NCBI GenBank assembly: GCA_905236755.1
Contig: CAJOCR010000006.1
Coordinates: forward strand, 37,132 to 101,131
Direction: 5' to 3'
Origin: an uncultured Prevotella sp.
Lineage (GTDB): Bacteria > Bacteroidota > Bacteroidia > Bacteroidales > Bacteroidaceae
DNA length: 64,000 nt
Shown: positions 36,973-45,087 of the stretch, one piece after another
How the letters are laid out: every line of letters begins with the position of its first letter
Position numbering within the stretch: position 1 is the stretch's first letter
Program-made: the position numbers and the translations under genes
Notes under the pieces: model-generated
Seen by the model: the letters and a program-made list of their open reading frames with translations, nothing else
Told to the model about the DNA's origin: nothing
Database searches by the model: none

Positions 36973-38318
36973 GCCAAGAAGTAATGTACTAACAAATTAC
37001 TGTTATATACAAGCATAAAAGCTGTAAGGAAAATTACTACATACTGCAAAACAGTTTGATACTTTGTTCCTCTAAATCTTTTTAAAATATAAGCTATGGC
37101 AATCGGGATTATAAAAGCCCAATGAGCTGTCATTATATATACTTCCTGAAGACCAAACCCCAATACTAAATGCAGAAACATATCAAACCCAAACCATGAC
37201 AAACACATTAGCATGAACTTATGATGGTAGCCATAGAAAATACCCAAAAGAAGCAACAAAATAACTATTCCAACTACTACATAACATGTGTAGTTTGAAT
37301 ATGAAACAAAAACAGGACGATCGTCATTAACGTCATGAAGCATTTTCTTTTCATGGAACATCAATGACTCTCCAAAGAGATTCTCTACAATAGAATGAGT
37401 ACGAGAGAGTTTCATATCTGTCCACCTAAAAGTCTCACCTTTCATAATTGCATTAGATTGAGCCTTATCTTGCTTCTTATGAAAAGCATCCAACTGCTTT
37501 CTAAATTCTTCATCTTTCAGCCGTATATTCAACGCCTTATCGCGACGTTCCTGCTCGGGTTTCTGAATATATTCCTGAATAAAAAAATAAGACCCCGAAA
37601 TAATACAGGCAGGTAGAACAATTGCTATACAAAAATTACGAGGATTCCAAAATTTCCGTCCATTAGCAAACCATTGTGCAAGACCTACTTTTACACAGTT
37701 TGTTGTTGTGATACCTGTTGATAAAAGGAAAAATATTGCAGTAGCCCATCTATTCATCAACTTTTTTTCTTTTATACATTTTCCTGCAATATAAGCTGTC
37801 ATCAAAAGAAAGAAGAGAGAGAGTCCAAAATGATCAGGCGAAACGGAAGACAGCATTATGAAAGCAAAAGAAAAAAAGAAAGCACAAAGCAACAAACTCT
37901 CTTTATAGCCAATACCTATTATTTCCTTGAGTATTCTAAAGAGGAACACAAAAGAATATATACTAAGAGTGGTGATAATTACAGCAACAATAAATACAGC
38001 ACAATTCATGCCTGTAATATCCATCAACAACTTATTTAAGACTGAAAAAGGATATGTAAAAATAGCTAAGAGCGGATGACGCTCTAATGTATAAAGAGAA
38101 CGCCAGTCAGATAAAGCAATATAAGTAAACGGATCAAAACCTGATAGGTTAAAATACTTATTAAACAGGCTGTAATAGCCTATTTTACCGCATCTTGTAT
38201 ATGGATCAAAATGCTGATATATAGCCATTGCATTTAGTATAACTAAATAGAGTAGCATTACCAATGAAGGCCATTTTTCATCTTTATTTATAGAAAATAT
38301 TTTAAGAGGATTTGCCAT
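36969..38318 (-). CDS. Polytopic membrane protein, GT-C-like (DUF6080-type), paralogue 1
   Basis: A 449-residue inner-membrane protein with many hydrophobic helices. It is a clear paralogue of the products at 39464-40717 and 40723-42156. Shared landmarks are SGFDPxTY in the first outer loop, RHPLLAxF, PDHF, the loop VENxxGExxxxHxxxxLxDVxxxRP, and xYIMxxHxxFIIPIAIAYxL near the C-terminus. The architecture, with an acidic residue in the first external loop, resembles GT-C glycosyltransferases that use polyprenyl-phosphate sugars. I believe the family is called DUF6080, from memory. It has its own promoter (38336-38343) and overlaps the convergent GT2 gene by 4 bp. Confidence 0.7.
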   Translation of the reverse strand: MANPLKIFSINKDEKWPSLVMLLYLVILNAMAIYQHFDPYTRCGKIGYYSLFNKYFNLSGFDPFTYIALSDWRSLYTLERHPLLAIFTYPFSVLNKLLMDITGMNCAVFIVAVIITTLSIYSFVFLFRILKEIIGIGYKESLLLCAFFFSFAFIMLSSVSPDHFGLSLFFLLMTAYIAGKCIKEKKLMNRWATAIFFLLSTGITTTNCVKVGLAQWFANGRKFWNPRNFCIAIVLPACIISGSYFFIQEYIQKPEQERRDKALNIRLKDEEFRKQLDAFHKKQDKAQSNAIMKGETFRWTDMKLSRTHSIVENLFGESLMFHEKKMLHDVNDDRPVFVSYSNYTCYVVVGIVILLLLLGIFYGYHHKFMLMCLSWFGFDMFLHLVLGFGLQEVYIMTAHWAFIIPIAIAYILKRFRGTKYQTVLQYVVIFLTAFMLVYNSNLLVHYFLA

Positions 38319-38335
38319 ATATATAGTCTTTTATG

Positions 38336-38343
38336 CAAAATTA
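38336..38343 (-). promoter_or_regulatory. -7 box (TAATTTTG) for GT-C-like paralogue 1
   Basis: TAATTTTG, 17 bp before the start codon on the minus strand. Confidence 0.4.
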
Positions 38344-38416
38344 ATAAAAACCAAAATCGCACGAAAATAAAAATGCAAAAAATAAAAGTTTAAAGAGAAA
38401 ATACCAAGTTTTTTAC

Positions 38417-38424
38417 TATCTTTG
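38417..38424 (+). promoter_or_regulatory. -7 box (TATCTTTG) for the HlpA-like glycosyltransferase gene
   Basis: TATCTTTG, 17 bp before the ATG at 38442; no strong -33 element. Confidence 0.45.
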
Positions 38425-38441
38425 TAATAAAATAAAAAACT

Positions 38442-39467
38442 ATGGAGCAACCTGCTAAGATTGATGTAGCTGTATTAATACTTTTCTTTAATCGTCCTGA
38501 TCACTTAGAAAAAGTATTTGAACAGGTAAAGATAGCTAAACCTAGTCGTCTCTTCCTCTATCAAGATGGTGCAAGAGGAGAAAAGGACTTGTTGGGCATT
38601 GATGCTTGTCGCAAGATTGTTAGTGATGAAAATATTGACTGGCAATGTGATGTTAAGCGTCATTATTGTGAGAAAAACCAAGGTTGTGATCCTTCTGAGT
38701 ATCTGTCACAGAAATGGGCTTTCTCTATGGCAGATAAATGTATTGTTCTTGAAGATGATGATGTGCCATCACAATCTTTTTTTCCATTTTGCAAAGAAAT
38801 GCTTGATAAATATGAAAATGACGAACGCATTTCTATGATCTGTGGATTCAATGAAGATGAAATCACTTCAGATTGTGATGACAGTTATTTCTTTACATCT
38901 ATATTTTCAATATGGGGATGGGCTTCTTGGCGCAGAGTTATAGATAAATGGGAAGGTGATTATGCCTTTCTGAACAACGCTCAAGCAATGAAACATTTGC
39001 GATTATTAGTTAAGCAACGTAATTATCGCAAGGATTTTATTCAAATGTGTTATGAACATAAGGCATCTGGGAAAGAATTTTACGAAAGTATCTTTTGGGC
39101 ATCAATGCTACTTAACTCAGGCCTTGCTATTATGCCACATAAGAATCTTATTAATAATTTGGGCTTTTCTGATGATTCCACTCATTTCGCTGGTAGTATA
39201 AAAACAACTCCTAAAGCTTACAGGAAAATATTCACTATGAAGCGTTATGAGTTAGACTTCCCATTAAGATATCCAAAATATATCATAGATAATATAGCAT
39301 ATAAAGAACGCCTCTACAAAACAAATGCTTGGGGGCATCCTTGGATAAAAATTTGCCGATCATTTGAGGAACTCGGACTAAATATTAAATATGGTAACTT
39401 TGACATTATTAAAAAGGCCATCAGAAAAAGATTCTTAAAATGGTTAGGAATAGACAAACATATTTAA
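38442..39467 (+). CDS. HlpA-like glycosyltransferase (GT-A fold)
   Basis: A 341-residue protein of the group often annotated hemolytic protein HlpA-like, actually a GT-A glycosyltransferase. It opens with VAVLILFFNRPDHLEKVFEQV, has LFLYQDGARGEKD, the acidic donor motif VLEDDDVPSQSFF near residue 105, and SIWGWASWRRVIDKW. It has its own promoter and is monocistronic: its TAA shares the palindromic TTAA with the stop of the convergent gene at 39464-40717. Donor and acceptor unknown. Confidence 0.85.
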   Translation: MEQPAKIDVAVLILFFNRPDHLEKVFEQVKIAKPSRLFLYQDGARGEKDLLGIDACRKIVSDENIDWQCDVKRHYCEKNQGCDPSEYLSQKWAFSMADKCIVLEDDDVPSQSFFPFCKEMLDKYENDERISMICGFNEDEITSDCDDSYFFTSIFSIWGWASWRRVIDKWEGDYAFLNNAQAMKHLRLLVKQRNYRKDFIQMCYEHKASGKEFYESIFWASMLLNSGLAIMPHKNLINNLGFSDDSTHFAGSIKTTPKAYRKIFTMKRYELDFPLRYPKYIIDNIAYKERLYKTNAWGHPWIKICRSFEELGLNIKYGNFDIIKKAIRKRFLKWLGIDKHI

Positions 39468-40717
39468 CCTTTAACTGTCCAAGTAAGATATTTGAATAGT
39501 AAATAGCCATGATATGTCCAAAGATAGCATGTTAACAACAATACAACGAAAAATATACTTACAAAAACAGCTCTATTGCTTTTTGTAAACAAATAAGCTA
39601 TTGCTATTGGAATTACAAATCCCCAGTGAGCAGTCATTATATAAACTTCATCTATAGCAAATCCTATAATAATATGAAGTAAAATATTAAATCCCAAAAT
39701 AGATAGAACTGCCCATAGAAAACGTTTCTGTTTTCCTATATAAATACCAGCAATAAAAAATAATAGTATAATTGCTTCGACAACATATTGTGCTTTCCAT
39801 GAGTATTTCACTATAATAGGTCGTGTGACAAGTACATCACCTAAAATATATTTACGATGAAGTTGTATAGACTCACCAAGAAAATTTTCAACAACAATAT
39901 CTACTTTATTAGCAGAATCAGTCACCCAGCTCATTTGCTGATTAACAACAGATGTTTCTTCACCTAAATAATTCTTAATACCTATTCCTGACCCTAATAA
40001 TATAATAGATGGAAGTATAATGGATAATAAGAAGAATTTAGGCTTTAAACATTTTTTACCATTTACAAAGAAGATTAGTATTCCTATAACAACACCATTA
40101 CTAAGGGTAACGCCTGCTGTAAGTGAAAATAAAAAAAGCGATTCTGCAATAGAGAAACTTTTTCCTTTTTTAATTTTTAAACCTGTAATATATATTGTTA
40201 TAAGCAATAAGAATAGAGATATTGCAAAATGATCAGGTACTAAAAAAGTAACAAATATATAAGCAAAGCCGAAGAAGAAAAAACTCAACAAAGATGCGGA
40301 TAAGTTATTTATCTCGACTATTTCTGTTAATACTCTGTGGAGGAAAATAAATGAATAGTATGCACAAAATGTTAATAGTGCACTTACTAATATTTGGCAA
40401 CAGTTTACACTTGTAACTGTCCAAAGAACTTGATTCAAAAGGTAAAAAGGATACATCATAAAAGCAAGAAGCGGATGCCTTATAATATCATATCCCTGAT
40501 GCCAATTTGTAACGACACTATAGGTAATAGGATCATAACCTGACATATGAAAATTCCTCATAAACACATCCCAATTATGATCACTATAGTCCGCGAACAA
40601 AAAGAAGAATTTGCTAATTATAAGATACTGAAAAAACAATATCAATAATAGAAAAACAAGAGAAATACCTCGTTCATTCTTTTTTATTCGGAATAAGTTA
40701 GCAAAATCTTTCAGCAT
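39464..40717 (-). CDS. Polytopic membrane protein, GT-C-like (DUF6080-type), paralogue 3
   Basis: A 417-residue inner-membrane protein, the last gene of an eight-gene minus operon. The start at 40717 (MLKDFANLFRIKKNER) is chosen over 40753 because it aligns with the start of both paralogues (MxNPxxIFxIxxxE) and removes an overlap. Family landmarks are SGYDPITYSVV, RHPLLAFM, PDHFA, VENFLGESIQLHRKYILGDV and EVYIMTAHWGFVIPIAIAYL. It lacks the cytosol-side charged insertion (about 45 residues) found in paralogue 2. Confidence 0.7.
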   Translation of the reverse strand: MLKDFANLFRIKKNERGISLVFLLLILFFQYLIISKFFFLFADYSDHNWDVFMRNFHMSGYDPITYSVVTNWHQGYDIIRHPLLAFMMYPFYLLNQVLWTVTSVNCCQILVSALLTFCAYYSFIFLHRVLTEIVEINNLSASLLSFFFFGFAYIFVTFLVPDHFAISLFLLLITIYITGLKIKKGKSFSIAESLFLFSLTAGVTLSNGVVIGILIFFVNGKKCLKPKFFLLSIILPSIILLGSGIGIKNYLGEETSVVNQQMSWVTDSANKVDIVVENFLGESIQLHRKYILGDVLVTRPIIVKYSWKAQYVVEAIILLFFIAGIYIGKQKRFLWAVLSILGFNILLHIIIGFAIDEVYIMTAHWGFVIPIAIAYLFTKSNRAVFVSIFFVVLLLTCYLWTYHGYLLFKYLTWTVKG

Positions 40718-40722
40718 ATCTG

Positions 40723-42156
40723 TTATATTAGGAAGTATAGTAAATTCGAGCAATTATATATTACTAGATAAAGAGTTATAACCAATATGGTCAAACGCAA
40801 TACTACACAAGGCTTTACATTTAATGCTTTCAACAAATAGGCTATTCCTAATGGAATAATGAATAGGTAGTGAGGGCTCATAATGTATATCTCGTTTATA
40901 CCAAAGCCTAATACCAAGTGAATGAACATGTCAAAGGCAAAGAAGCTGAAAGCAAGCCAGAAGAAACGACTTCTACGGGCAAACCACATACCTAAAACAA
41001 ACAGTAGCATGATAATAGCTTCTACAACATACGAGCCTACCCATCGGTATTCTACTATTACAGGACGATTGCGTAATACATCCAGTAAAAGATAATCCTG
41101 ATGCAACTGAATTGGTTCTCCAAAAGTGTTTTCAACCAACGATGACCAACGTGGAGTAGTAATATCTGTCCACTGCCCGAACTCGGTCTTGTTTATAGGC
41201 TTTCCTGTATTCCTATTCCATATTTTCTTATGATCACGCACATACTTGTCATGTGCACGTTTTTGAATCAGAAGTCTATACCCAGCTTCTATCTTTGCCG
41301 AATCCTTTATTGATACAGTGTCACGATATTCCTGATATAGTTTTGCACGCATTGTTGAGTCTTTCTTTGCTTTAAGAGTCTGACGTGCCTGAAAAGCAGG
41401 TTTCTCGTAATAGTTCCATTCCAAACGTGCTCCTGCCCATATCAATAGTGCAGGAAGAAGTATGGCAAACAGAAGATTTGCTGGTCGCCAAAATTTCTTG
41501 CCATTAACAAAGAAGTTGGCGAGAAACACTTTTATGCCATTATTCAATGATATACCTGCAGTGAATATAAAAAATAATATTGTCTGCCACTTTGTAAATG
41601 GCTTGTGCTTTTGTATTTTCTTACCTGCCACATAGAGCGTAAGCATGAGCATAAACATCGACATGATAAAATGATCAGGTACGATAGATGCAACAAGTAT
41701 ATATGAGAAACTATAAAAGAATGCCGATAGAATTATTGAATCGACGCGTTTAAGACTAACTATTTCACGAACTATTCTATAGAAGAATATAAAAGCATAA
41801 AATGAGCAGAAGATGAGTATTGCAGCCACAATAATCTGTGCCCAGTTCATTCCTGTAAGCATCATCAATCCCTGATTAATCTGATACGGAATGTACATGA
41901 AAAAGGCAAGCAGAGGATGGCGATAAATATTGTAGCCTGTTGTCCAATCGCTAACAACCCAATATGTTACTGGGTCAAATCCTGATATATGGAACGTGCC
42001 AACAAATAATTTCTTGTAATTATCTGTAATCTGTGAAAAGCGATCAAAATACTTTATAATGCATAATACGTTGAGTGCTGTAATAGCCAGAAATGCTGCT
42101 AATGCCATCCAACGCTCTTCACGCTTTATCTTGAAAATATAAAATGGATTTGTCAT
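40723..42156 (-). CDS. Polytopic membrane protein, GT-C-like (DUF6080-type), paralogue 2
   Basis: A 477-residue member of the same family, the longest of the three. Landmarks: SGFDPVTYWVVSDW, RHPLLAFFMYIPY, PDHFIMSMF, VENTFGEPIQLHQDYLLLDV and EIYIMSPHYLFIIPLGIAYL. Between about residues 250 and 320 it carries a long Lys/Arg/Asp-rich loop (RQTLKAKKDSTMRAKLYQEY and on) absent from paralogue 3. It lies 1 bp after gtrA and 5 bp before paralogue 3, so three membrane proteins are made together. A glycosyltransferase role is inferred from topology and context. Confidence 0.7.
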   Translation of the reverse strand: MTNPFYIFKIKREERWMALAAFLAITALNVLCIIKYFDRFSQITDNYKKLFVGTFHISGFDPVTYWVVSDWTTGYNIYRHPLLAFFMYIPYQINQGLMMLTGMNWAQIIVAAILIFCSFYAFIFFYRIVREIVSLKRVDSIILSAFFYSFSYILVASIVPDHFIMSMFMLMLTLYVAGKKIQKHKPFTKWQTILFFIFTAGISLNNGIKVFLANFFVNGKKFWRPANLLFAILLPALLIWAGARLEWNYYEKPAFQARQTLKAKKDSTMRAKLYQEYRDTVSIKDSAKIEAGYRLLIQKRAHDKYVRDHKKIWNRNTGKPINKTEFGQWTDITTPRWSSLVENTFGEPIQLHQDYLLLDVLRNRPVIVEYRWVGSYVVEAIIMLLFVLGMWFARRSRFFWLAFSFFAFDMFIHLVLGFGINEIYIMSPHYLFIIPLGIAYLLKALNVKPCVVLRLTILVITLYLVIYNCSNLLYFLI

Positions 42157-42157
42157 A

Positions 42158-42562
42158 TTATCGTTTTAAAAAGAATCTAACTAAAAGAAAATTAACAGGC
42201 ACACAGATGCCGAACATTGGTATTGGTGCAATCTGCTTGCTTATACCAAGCCAGATGAAAACATTGAGCATTGCAATCTGCATGAAATAGTTTATTACGT
42301 GGCTCAACGCGAAGCCTGCTCCACGCTTGGCATTTGCTTTCACTCGGAAAGTATAGTGAGTACTGGCTATAAAATTGAATATAAAGCTGATAATGTATCC
42401 AAGTGTCATTGAGATATTGTGATTCATGAACAGAACCAACAAAAGGTACACGCCATATTGAATTAACACAGCAGCAACTCCAACAACACCAAAACGCACT
42501 ACCTCACCCAGTTTCTCGCGCTTGTTATCTTCTAAATGGTTTATAATATCCTTTATCTGCAT
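42158..42562 (-). CDS. GtrA-family membrane protein
   Basis: About 134 residues with four hydrophobic helices (VVRFGVVGVAAVLIQYGVYL, then LGYIISFIFNFIASTHYTF, and two more). GtrA-family proteins are associated with flipping of polyprenyl-phosphate-linked sugars across the inner membrane, such as undecaprenyl-phosphate glucose in phage serotype conversion and, in mycobacteria, Rv3789 in decaprenyl-phosphate arabinose metabolism. The frame is open back to a GTG at 42586; the ATG at 42562 is preferred. Either start overlaps the HAD gene, by 38 bp for the ATG, so translation is coupled. Confidence 0.87.
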   Translation of the reverse strand: MQIKDIINHLEDNKREKLGEVVRFGVVGVAAVLIQYGVYLLLVLFMNHNISMTLGYIISFIFNFIASTHYTFRVKANAKRGAGFALSHVINYFMQIAMLNVFIWLGISKQIAPIPMFGICVPVNFLLVRFFLKR

Positions 42563-43124
42563 ATTCCAACATTTCCTTGTCACCACGACTATCGCCGAAT
42601 GCTATTATCTCATACTGATCTCTTGATTTGGTAAGCACCTTTTTCAAACGCTCAACCTTCTCTTCACCATAACAGTTCTTTGTTAGAAAGCGTCCTGTAA
42701 CCAATCCGTCTTTAACCTCAATCTGTGTGCCAAGAACAGTAACAGAAAACTCATCTTCAAAGAATGGAGCAACCCAGTTGTCTATACTTGCGCTTATCAC
42801 AAAAATTTGTGCATTCTCTTTTAATGCTTCTTCAAGTTTAATCTTTGCTGCCTTACGAATGATATTCTTTTTATCGCGAGCAAAATCATTGCAATTCTTG
42901 TTGAATGTTCCTACAGTCATCCCACGGTAAAAGTGTGCAAATACCTGTTGCTTAACCCTATAGTTAGGATAAAGATGAAGTTTCATCAATATCAATAATG
43001 GTAAATAACGAAGAAACCCAAATAGAAAACCTGCCAATCCATGAGTATATTTTATGAACTCAAGCAAAGTATCTTTATGAGTTATTGTACCATCAAAGTC
43101 AAAGCAATATATTTTAGACGACAT
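42525..43124 (-). CDS. HAD-IB phosphatase
   Basis: A 199-residue HAD-superfamily subclass IB phosphatase. Nucleophile and acid are D9 and D11 in CFDFDGTITHKDT, motif II is VISASIDNW, and motifs III/IV are in GEEKVERLKK and IAFGDSRGDKEML. Phosphoserine phosphatase-like members of this subclass occur beside or fused to UbiA-family enzymes. Here the gene overlaps the UbiA gene by 11 bp. It could remove the 5-phosphate from a polyprenyl-phospho-phosphoribose made by that enzyme, a step that mycobacteria also need. The substrate is inferred from context only. Confidence 0.88.
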   Translation of the reverse strand: MSSKIYCFDFDGTITHKDTLLEFIKYTHGLAGFLFGFLRYLPLLILMKLHLYPNYRVKQQVFAHFYRGMTVGTFNKNCNDFARDKKNIIRKAAKIKLEEALKENAQIFVISASIDNWVAPFFEDEFSVTVLGTQIEVKDGLVTGRFLTKNCYGEEKVERLKKVLTKSRDQYEIIAFGDSRGDKEMLEYADKGYYKPFRR

Positions 43125-44085
43125 ATATAATCAATATAAAGGCAACGAGCCATGCTAAAACAACAAACTGAGTGAAATGATCCTTCAAGATAATCTTTGT
43201 TGGATTACCACTCTTCTTATCAACAACCGCAATCTGTATATAACGCAACAAACCAACAAGAACAAAGATACTTGTCAGATATAAATAGTCAGTATGGAAC
43301 TTTGCCGTTATCTCAGGACTCACAGTGTACATAATGTAACATACCAATGTTACCGATGCAGTAATTGTAATTGCCTGATTAATAAACGTGAGGTTATATC
43401 TGATGGTGTTCTTTCTTGGTGCCTCTCCAGTTGCCTCCATACGAAGAACATCATCTCTTCGCTTAGCAAAGCTCATGAATAGGGTAATAAGGAAAGTCAT
43501 AAGAACAATCCATTTACTCAATACAATATCTACGGCAAAGCCACCAGCTAACAATCGAAGCACAAAGCCAAAAGCAACTACGCAAACATCAATGATTGCA
43601 TATTGCTTTAACTTAGCGCAATAGGCTAGATTCAATAGCCAATAGAAGACAATTACTCCTGCAACTTTTAAAACCGAATGTTCTGATATGGATACAAAAC
43701 AACCTGGCAGCAAAAGAAATGAAACCATAGCCAAAGAAAGAACTATCATCAATATCATCAAGACATAAGCCTGACCTACACTGATTGTTCCACTTGCTAT
43801 AGGACGATGACATTTCTCAGGATGTCGTCTATCATCATCTACATCATGAATATCATTATAACAATATATGCTTGATGCTGCAAAACTATAAGCTAAGAAC
43901 GTTATAAGTCCAGCACATAATGATTCTAACTGAAAAAGAGCACCACCAAAAATCAATGGTGCAAGAACAAAGAAATTCTTAATCCATTGTGCAGGACGCA
44001 GTATTCTCAGAACAGCATGCAGCTTTCCTATTTTTTTTGTAGCTGCTTGCACGCATTTTGTTTTCTTCATTTCAATCTCGTTCAT
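43114..44085 (-). CDS. UbiA-family prenyltransferase, decaprenyl-phosphate phosphoribosyltransferase-like
   Basis: A 323-residue integral membrane protein. RPAQWIKNFFVLAPLIFGG opens the family, and the first aspartate motif is N77-D78-x-x-D81-x-D83-D84-D85-RRHPEKCHRP. This form (CYNDIHDVDDDRRHP and the following IASGTIS) is that of Rv3806c-type enzymes, which join 5-phosphoribosyl diphosphate to polyprenyl phosphate, rather than of quinone or haem prenyltransferases. The second motif region reads DVCVVAFGFVLRLLAGG. It is in one operon with the HAD phosphatase, GtrA and the GT-C-like proteins. Function assigned from motif resemblance and neighbours. Confidence 0.85.
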   Translation of the reverse strand: MNEIEMKKTKCVQAATKKIGKLHAVLRILRPAQWIKNFFVLAPLIFGGALFQLESLCAGLITFLAYSFAASSIYCYNDIHDVDDDRRHPEKCHRPIASGTISVGQAYVLMILMIVLSLAMVSFLLLPGCFVSISEHSVLKVAGVIVFYWLLNLAYCAKLKQYAIIDVCVVAFGFVLRLLAGGFAVDIVLSKWIVLMTFLITLFMSFAKRRDDVLRMEATGEAPRKNTIRYNLTFINQAITITASVTLVCYIMYTVSPEITAKFHTDYLYLTSIFVLVGLLRYIQIAVVDKKSGNPTKIILKDHFTQFVVLAWLVAFILIIYVV

Positions 44086-44094
44086 AATACTTTT

Positions 44095-45087
44095 CTATGA
44101 CAATCTCTTTTCTATCACACCAATAATCTTACTTAAGCACCAAGCCAAAGGTAGTGTAATGGCTGTGCATGTAAAGAAGGTTGGCCAATAGCCCCATCCT
44201 TTTGGTATGTAGTCAAGCACAAAGTGAATATGTATAAGATAACACTCTAAACTAAGTGCACCTACAAACTTGAAAGAGTGATTGAACCATTTTGGTGTGC
44301 GACGGAAAACACGATTAAGCAACAATATTGTTGTCACAGTAAGAGGAATATAAAGCATACGCTCCACGTATAGTGGGAAACGTCCATGACGATATTGTTC
44401 CAAGAACATACTTGATGCAAGAGTGGCAACAAAAAGAATAATAATCATCCATATACTTGCTCCATCAAGTTTTTCTTTTTTTCTAACCATCTCTCCCATG
44501 TTTATTCCAATGAAGAATATTGGGACACGACTCCAGAATATCTCTATATGACCAAATATGTTATGAATAGGTGTAACATACTGCACCAATATGCACCACA
44601 TAACCATGACAACAGGCAACCAGCGATATATGGGGTGTTTCTTTATCAGCTCCATATATGCTGGGGCAAATAGGTACAACATCATTGTTGCTGGAATATA
44701 CCAGAATGTCAGTTCGTCATGTAACCAGAAATCCCAGTTAATGGTTATATCCCCTATAAGATCAACCCATGCCATAATATCTCCACCATTAAAACGTGGA
44801 ATATAATATAGACTGGCCATTATTAGCCACGTTGGGTAAATACGAAGATAGCGACGTTTAAAAAAGTGCTTACAACTTGGATTTTTTGTCCACGAGAACC
44901 ACAGACCAATACCGCTGAGGAAAAAGAACATGTCAACACCAATATTACCCATTCGGCGAAGACCATAGAACATGTCGTTCTGTGGCAAACTAACATGGAA
45001 AAGGATGATGAAAATCATCGCCATACCCATGAGCTCACCACGATAACGGCTGATATTCGTCAGTTCAATGTCTTTTATCTTCATCAT
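44095..45087 (-). CDS. Acyltransferase family 3 membrane protein (OafA-like)
   Basis: A 330-residue inner-membrane O-acyltransferase with about ten hydrophobic helices. RGELMGMAMIFIILFHVSLP carries the conserved His at the end of helix 1, and FFFLSGIGLWFSW with KRRYLRIYPTW gives the second signature (RRxxRIxP). It likely acetylates a sugar of the surface glycan. The start overlaps the stop of the preceding acyltransferase gene by 4 bp (ATGA). It is only distantly similar to that neighbour, so they probably modify different positions. Confidence 0.9.
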   Translation of the reverse strand: MMKIKDIELTNISRYRGELMGMAMIFIILFHVSLPQNDMFYGLRRMGNIGVDMFFFLSGIGLWFSWTKNPSCKHFFKRRYLRIYPTWLIMASLYYIPRFNGGDIMAWVDLIGDITINWDFWLHDELTFWYIPATMMLYLFAPAYMELIKKHPIYRWLPVVMVMWCILVQYVTPIHNIFGHIEIFWSRVPIFFIGINMGEMVRKKEKLDGASIWMIIILFVATLASSMFLEQYRHGRFPLYVERMLYIPLTVTTILLLNRVFRRTPKWFNHSFKFVGALSLECYLIHIHFVLDYIPKGWGYWPTFFTCTAITLPLAWCLSKIIGVIEKRLS

